Shown here in pieces: positions 15,472-19,118 of a DNA stretch of 19,118 nucleotides (positions are counted from its first letter, which is position 1; each line of letters begins with the position of its first letter). The notes below the pieces were generated by a model. The model was not told where the DNA came from, did not search any database, and worked only from the letters and a program-made list of their open reading frames with translations. The stretch spans positions 1 to 19,118 of the forward strand of contig JANLPB010000050.1 of NCBI GenBank assembly GCA_031366885.1. The letters run 5' to 3'. A program made the position numbers and the translations under genes. The stretch is from UBA668 sp031366885 (GTDB taxonomy: Bacteria; Actinomycetota; Acidimicrobiia; Acidimicrobiales; Ilumatobacteraceae).

Positions 15472-15497
15472 GCGTCGCGCGATCCCACACGCGACGC
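15472..15497. repeat. Inverted repeat upstream of the trypsin-like gene
   Basis: GCGTCGCG (15472-15479) and CGCGACGC (15490-15497) are perfect 8-nt arms with a 10-nt spacer. They flank the expected -35 zone of the plus-strand promoter whose -10 (TAACCT) is at 15507-15512. This is a candidate operator in the 119-nt divergent gap; chance is possible in G/C-rich DNA. Confidence 0.4.
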
Positions 15498-15506
15498 GAT
15501 CGTCAC

Positions 15507-15512
15507 TAACCT
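15507..15512 (+). promoter_or_regulatory. -10 hexamer for the trypsin-like gene
   Basis: TAACCT fits TANNNT and ends 9 nt before the GTG at 15522. No ribosome-binding site is present, so the leader would be absent or 2-3 nt long. Confidence 0.4.
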
Positions 15513-15521
15513 CCCCAATTC

Positions 15522-16361
15522 GTGAGTTCGAATCAGTGGGACGAGGATGACCAGTGCCTGCCGGCGCCGTTGCCCGCCCACGAACGCGGGTGGCGTCACC
15601 CCAGCGAGGTAGGCCAACAGGCCTGGGCGTTCTCGGAACCGCCGCTGGCAATCGGGCGCGCGCTGACCGCAGCAACCGGTGCCATCGGGGGGCTTTTGGC
15701 GATGGCCGTGTTGTGGACCATGTTGCCCACGCAAGCCGGCCGCAGCGTTGTCGCCACGGTGCGCTCGACGATTGCCGGACGCGCGGAGACTGGCCTCGCC
15801 ACGCCTCGCATCACCGCCGTCCCCACGTCGACGAATCCACCGGTCACCACGATCATCCAGCAACCAATGGCCACCTACCAGGTCGCGATTGGCGACGACG
15901 CGACCCTCACCGCTGTCGCGGTATCGGTCAACCACGGCAGCCTGGTCATCACGACAGCTGAGGCAATCACCAATGATCTCACCATCCAATTGTTGATGCC
16001 CAACGGCAACACCGGCGACGCACGCGTGCTGTTCGTGGACGACCGCAGCGGGCTGGCGGTGCTGGCCCCGATGCCGTCCGACGGCGGAGGCTCTATCGCC
16101 ATCGAATCGTTCACGGTGGCAACCCGCGTGGTGGCAGGCGATCGGCTGACCTTTGTCGGCGAGAATCCAATGACCCTCACGGTCTCGGCCGACAACACGA
16201 TCGACAGCGCGTGGTCGCGTGATGCATCGATTCCTGAAGGAGCGCCGGTGGTCAACCAGCGCGGCGAACTCGTCGCCCTGTGTTCCCATAGCAACGGGGT
16301 CGGCCGCCTTGTCCAACTGGCGAATCTCGACGATCTCCAGCAGGCCATCTCGGCGCTCTGA
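15522..16361 (+). CDS. Membrane-anchored trypsin-like protein lacking the catalytic triad
   Basis: The 279-residue protein has a cytoplasmic N-terminal stretch with GWRHPSE (23-29), one membrane helix (about 46-68) and an extracytoplasmic domain that looks like a shortened S1C/HtrA-type trypsin fold. Aligned by eye with HtrA patterns, the His position (TNAHVV) reads TTAEAI with Glu147, the Asp position (TDLAVL) reads SGLAVL with Gly177, and the Ser motif (GNSGGP) reads IPEGAP with Glu239. All three catalytic residues therefore appear lost, making proteolysis unlikely. I recall WRHPSE in other actinobacterial membrane proteins with trypsin-like domains. A binding or scaffold role is inference. 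The GTG start is supported by the upstream TAACCT; the gene converges on the SDR-like gene 17 nt away. Confidence 0.65.
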   Translation: MSSNQWDEDDQCLPAPLPAHERGWRHPSEVGQQAWAFSEPPLAIGRALTAATGAIGGLLAMAVLWTMLPTQAGRSVVATVRSTIAGRAETGLATPRITAVPTSTNPPVTTIIQQPMATYQVAIGDDATLTAVAVSVNHGSLVITTAEAITNDLTIQLLMPNGNTGDARVLFVDDRSGLAVLAPMPSDGGGSIAIESFTVATRVVAGDRLTFVGENPMTLTVSADNTIDSAWSRDASIPEGAPVVNQRGELVALCSHSNGVGRLVQLANLDDLQQAISAL

Positions 16362-16378
16362 CGGCTGGCGGCTTCAGC

Positions 16379-17356
16379 TCATCGACGGTGGGCGCGAGCA
16401 CGTCGAATGCTGAGCACCACAGCGATCGCGACGGTGGTCAGCACGACGCCAAAGCCCCCCAGCGCAATCTCCTGACGACGCTTGGGTGACACCATCGTCC
16501 ACCACTTGGCCTCGGTGCCCTCGACGTACGCCTGCTCGTTGGTGACCACTGGCCGCCAGCCAACCGCCTTCAACCGATCATTGGCGATCAGCCACGGCCA
16601 GCGCGTGTAGCTGCGCAAACCGGGCGGAATCGGGCCACGCTGAAAGCGCCACCGCAAGTTGGTGATGACCTCCGTCAGCCGGTCGGGCAGCTTGACTCGC
16701 GGCACAGCACCCGCCAACGCCCGCACCCGCTCGCCCGGGATGCACCCGTCGGGCGCGACGTTGTACACGCCGTCGAGACGCTGCTCGACTGCCAGCAGCA
16801 CCGCGCTGGCAAGATCGTCGAGGTGAAGGAACTGCGCGGGCGGGTCCGCTTCCCCCGGCCGCTGACCCATCCCCGCCGCGAGCGCACTGGCCAGTCGGCT
16901 GGTGCCGTCCGCTGCCATGGCAATTGCCGGTCGCAGGACGGTGACTGAGCGACCCGCCACGCTCAGGCGCCACTCGTCGACCAATTGTTCGGCGGCGCCG
17001 AGCTGGCGGGCGAACGGAAACTCGACGTCGGGACGAAGCAGGGCGTCCTCGGTAATCGGTACCGGGTTGTTCGCCCACGCGCCGTACACCATCGCCGATG
17101 AGACCAGCACGACATGGCTGACCTGAGGATGGTCGTGCAGCGCGGACGTGATGCCGGCGAGGGCGCTTTCGCGGCGGACTGCCCGCGCGTCGGCGTCGGT
17201 GGCGGCCAGCCACACCAGCACGTCGCACTCCGACGGATCGGCTGCGTCTGCGCGGTCGCTGGCGGCCAGCAGCCGCAACACGCGCGCTCCCAGGCCACCG
17301 GTGCCGTCGCTCACCCACACCGGCGTGGCGATGTGGGTGCTGTCGATCACGCTCAT
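16379..17356 (-). CDS. NAD-dependent epimerase/dehydratase-like (extended SDR) protein with C-terminal membrane anchor
   Basis: The 325-residue protein has an extended SDR Rossmann fold: a modified nucleotide loop SDGTGGLGARV (16-26), VLVWLAA (46-52), and the active-site strand HVVLVSSAMVYGAW (81-94). The YxxxK motif expected about 25 residues later reads FARQL (115-119), so the catalytic Tyr and Lys both appear replaced. RPAIAM and FLHLDDLASAVLLA segments of the substrate domain are conserved. The C-terminus carries a hydrophobic helix (about 299-316) followed by RRARAHRR, an unusual tail anchor for an SDR. It may bind a nucleotide or sugar rather than catalyse. The ATG at 17356 was chosen over one nine codons upstream because TAGCGT ends 7 nt before it. 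Confidence 0.75.
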   Translation of the reverse strand: MSVIDSTHIATPVWVSDGTGGLGARVLRLLAASDRADAADPSECDVLVWLAATDADARAVRRESALAGITSALHDHPQVSHVVLVSSAMVYGAWANNPVPITEDALLRPDVEFPFARQLGAAEQLVDEWRLSVAGRSVTVLRPAIAMAADGTSRLASALAAGMGQRPGEADPPAQFLHLDDLASAVLLAVEQRLDGVYNVAPDGCIPGERVRALAGAVPRVKLPDRLTEVITNLRWRFQRGPIPPGLRSYTRWPWLIANDRLKAVGWRPVVTNEQAYVEGTEAKWWTMVSPKRRQEIALGGFGVVLTTVAIAVVLSIRRARAHRR

Positions 17357-17363
17357 CGCGACG

Positions 17364-17369
17364 ACGCTA
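17364..17369 (-). promoter_or_regulatory. -10 hexamer for the SDR-like gene
   Basis: TAGCGT on the minus strand ends 7 nt before the ATG at 17356. Counting 17 nt back puts its -35 element on the centre of the 17380-17405 palindrome. Confidence 0.4.
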
Positions 17370-17379
17370 CCCGCGATGG

Positions 17380-17405
17380 TCACTGCCGGCCGCGGCCGTC
17401 AGTGA
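17380..17405. promoter_or_regulatory. 26-nt palindromic operator candidate in a divergent promoter
   Basis: TCACTG and CAGTGA arms enclose the perfect palindrome CGGCCGCGGCCG (17387-17398); only the flanking c/t pair (17386/17399) fails, so 12 of 13 pairs match. It sits in the 79-nt gap between the divergent SDR-like and zincin-like genes and overlaps the expected -35 zones of both promoters. A dimeric repressor bound here would block both genes. The regulator is not identified. Confidence 0.5.
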
Positions 17406-17423
17406 GAGCGAAGTCGTTCGCCG

Positions 17424-17429
17424 TAGGCT
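17424..17429 (+). promoter_or_regulatory. -10 hexamer for the zincin-like gene
   Basis: TAGGCT ends 6 nt before the ATG at 17436, with no ribosome-binding site, which indicates a leaderless transcript and decides against the in-frame ATG at 17430. Confidence 0.45.
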
Positions 17430-17435
17430 TTGCCC

Positions 17436-18623
17436 ATGGCTGACGATTCCACTCCGCCCGAATTCGGCGACAACCCGTTCGCCAACCTTCCGATGTTCGG
17501 CGACCTCGCCAAGGCAATGGCGGGCCAGGGTCCGCTCAACTGGGATGCGGCGCGGCAGTTCGCCGGGCTGGCCAGCAACAGCGGCGCGAGCGAGCCAAAC
17601 GTCGACCCCGCCATCCGAATCGCGCTCGCGGACCTGGCCCGCATCATTGAAATGCACGTGCGCGACATCACGACGGTCGATACGCAGTTCCCCGAGATCA
17701 CGCCGGTCACCAAGGGCGTCTGGGCACAGCGCACGCTCGAGGCCTATCGGCCGTTGTTCACGGAGCTGGCCACATCGCTGGGCCGACGCCCCGAGGCAAC
17801 CGACGTGGAGGCACTCGCCGACACCGATCCGATGATGGCCATGATGGCGAACCTCAGCCAGATGATGGCCCCGGCGATGATGGGCATGGCAGTGGGTTCG
17901 ATGGTCGGCCGAATGGCCGGCCGCACCTTCGGTCAGTACGACTTGCCGATTCCCCGCAGCGACCACGCGTTGCTGCTCGTGCCGTCCACCATCGATCAGT
18001 TCGCCGCCGAATGGGAGCTCCCCGTCGACGAGATGCGGCTGTGGGTGCTGGCCCAGGAGATGATCGGGCACACGTTGTTCAGCATCCCTGCGCTGCGGGA
18101 CCAGTTCACCGCCCTCGTCCGCCAGCACGTCGGTGGCTTTCGCCCAGATCCATCAGCGGTCGCGGACAAGCTGTCGTCGATCGACATGGACGATGCCGGC
18201 GATCCGATGCAAGCCATGCAACGGCTGCTCTCGGACCCGGCGCTGCTGCTTGGTGCGGTGCAATCGCCCGAGCAGGCGTTGCACGCACCGCAGCTCGATG
18301 CCGCCGTCGCCGCCATCGTCGGCACGGTCGATTACCTCGTCGATTCCGTGGCCGCGCGAGTCATCGGCGGCGACGCGCTACGCATTGCCGAAGCCGTCCG
18401 TCGTCGCCGCTTGGAAACCTCGCCCGACGACTTGTTCGTGGAGCGGCTCCTCGGCCTGCAGCTGACGCAAGAGCAGGTGCAGCGCGGCAAGACGTTCACC
18501 GCCGGGGTCGTCGATCGGGTCGGCGAGGGCCGCCTCACCGAATTGCTCGGTCGGCTCTCCCCACTGCCCACACCTGCCGAGCTCGACGCTCCTGGTCTCT
18601 GGATCGCCCGCCTCGAGCTCTAG
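17436..18623 (+). CDS. Zincin-like (DUF2342 / Zincin_2) protein with degenerate zinc site
   Basis: The 395-residue protein matches the actinobacterial 'zinc-dependent metalloprotease' family often labelled coenzyme F420 biosynthesis-associated. Landmarks are the glycine/methionine-rich segment ending MVGRMAGRTFGQYDLPIPR (156-174), LWVLAQEMIGHTLF (202-215) and the C-terminal VERLLGLQLTQEQVQRG block. In active relatives the middle segment carries HExxH; here it reads QEMIGH (207-212), so both histidines at the zinc positions appear replaced (Gln207, Gly211) although Glu208 remains. The later segment that normally supplies an acidic ligand (EGxxD-type) reads VGTVDY (295-300). Eleven methionines occur within residues 133-160. 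It is probably a non-catalytic paralogue. It is cytoplasmic, divergent from the SDR-like gene and ends 6 nt from convergent cobT. Confidence 0.8.
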   Translation: MADDSTPPEFGDNPFANLPMFGDLAKAMAGQGPLNWDAARQFAGLASNSGASEPNVDPAIRIALADLARIIEMHVRDITTVDTQFPEITPVTKGVWAQRTLEAYRPLFTELATSLGRRPEATDVEALADTDPMMAMMANLSQMMAPAMMGMAVGSMVGRMAGRTFGQYDLPIPRSDHALLLVPSTIDQFAAEWELPVDEMRLWVLAQEMIGHTLFSIPALRDQFTALVRQHVGGFRPDPSAVADKLSSIDMDDAGDPMQAMQRLLSDPALLLGAVQSPEQALHAPQLDAAVAAIVGTVDYLVDSVAARVIGGDALRIAEAVRRRRLETSPDDLFVERLLGLQLTQEQVQRGKTFTAGVVDRVGEGRLTELLGRLSPLPTPAELDAPGLWIARLEL

Positions 18624-18629
18624 CGAGCG

Positions 18630-19118
18630 TCAACATGTGCGGGCCGTGGTCCGACGGATCTCCAGTCCATCGAGAAGGAGCCGGGTGGCCAGCACCGCGC
18701 CCACTCCCTCGCCTGCCCGAAGGCGGAGATCCAGGAGCGGTTCAAGACCCAGGTACCCCAACGCCAGGTGATGGGCTCGCTCATTGCTGCGCTGCCCGGC
18801 CACGAGATGCGCACTCACGCCCGGTTCCATGGCGCACGCCAGCGCAGCTGCCACGGTTGTCGCATAGCCGTCCAGCACCACCACGCCCCCGGCGGCCGCG
18901 ACGCCGAGCGCCACCCCGCTCAACAGCGCGAACTCGGGGCCGCCCACCATCGACAGCAACTCGACACCGTCTGGCTGGCCACCCGTGGGGGGGCGCCCGC
19001 GCCGCCATGCCGCCGTCCCCACCCCCTTCATACGCGCGAACAAAGCACAAAAAGCGCCCGACCCCCGACCACCCAATTCGGTGGCGGGCCGGTCGCGGCA
19101 GGCCGCCGCCCCGCACCC
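18630..19118 (-). CDS. cobT: Nicotinate-nucleotide--dimethylbenzimidazole phosphoribosyltransferase, C-terminal part (runs off right edge)
   Basis: The open frame covers 162 codons from the right edge to the stop and matches the C-terminal half of CobT, which makes alpha-ribazole phosphate for the lower ligand of cobalamin. Recognisable stretches are DGVELLSMVGGPEFALL, VVVLDGYATTVAAALA, SNERAHHLALGYLGLEPLLD and the catalytic-glutamate motif RAGEGVGAVLA. Upstream, at about 19020-19085, PATELGGRGSG and ALFARMK recall the GRGTGIDDA-LARK region, but the DD pair reads FC. The stretch that follows (about 18975-19030) is Arg/Gly/Pro-rich and poorly matched, with a G7 run at 18987-18993. That may be real divergence or sequence error near a contig end. 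The C-terminus is well supported. Confidence 0.85.
   Translation of the reverse strand, partial: GCGAAACRDRPATELGGRGSGAFCALFARMKGVGTAAWRRGRPPTGGQPDGVELLSMVGGPEFALLSGVALGVAAAGGVVVLDGYATTVAAALACAMEPGVSAHLVAGQRSNERAHHLALGYLGLEPLLDLRLRAGEGVGAVLATRLLLDGLEIRRTTARTC

Overview
The window is chromosomal DNA of a high-G+C bacterium, densely packed with genes that strongly prefer G or C at third codon positions. Gene content (MreB with an RNB-type ribonuclease, a zincin-fold DUF2342-like protein, an antiquitin-type aldehyde dehydrogenase, a TesB thioesterase, a PQQ-type sugar dehydrogenase lipoprotein, CobT) together with frequent leaderless-looking starts points to Actinobacteria. A membrane protein with an N-terminal WRHPSE motif makes the class Acidimicrobiia (Ilumatobacter-like) the best guess; that placement is inference. 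No transposase, integrase, CRISPR array, rRNA or tRNA was seen, so this looks like core genome rather than an island.

Layout. 1-242: the first 19 codons of an aminotransferase leave the left edge, preceded by a repeat- and palindrome-rich spacer. 243-1488: dtd (D-aminoacyl-tRNA deacylase) and an aldose-1-epimerase-like gene, divergent. 1602-4714: a tight three-gene operon of GT4 glycosyltransferase, SAM methyltransferase and an (alpha/alpha)6-toroid 'prenyltransferase-like' protein; its product is not known to me. 4764-7217: a Gfo/Idh/MocA oxidoreductase and an ALDH7-type dehydrogenase on the same strand. 7295-8586: a coupled nitroreductase and Methyltransf_24-type methyltransferase on the minus strand. 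8608-12256: a GT-C membrane glycosyltransferase, tesB and a PQQ-type sugar dehydrogenase lipoprotein. 12267-15402: a minus-strand operon moaE - small membrane protein - mreB - RNB ribonuclease. 15522-18623: three neighbouring genes that each look like an enzyme stripped of its catalytic residues (trypsin-like, SDR-like, zincin-like). 18630-19118: the 3' part of cobT, leaving the right edge with a region that may hold sequence errors.

Two general points. First, nearly every gene that is not translationally coupled has a TANNNT-type hexamer ending 6-9 nt before its start codon and no Shine-Dalgarno sequence, as expected for leaderless transcription. Genes inside operons instead use GTGA/ATGGTGA overlaps or recognisable ribosome-binding sites. 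Second, the divergent promoter between the SDR-like and zincin-like genes carries a 26-nt near-perfect palindrome covering both predicted -35 regions, the best operator candidate here. The most promising leads for something undescribed are the GT4/methyltransferase/toroid operon and the run of three adjacent pseudoenzymes.
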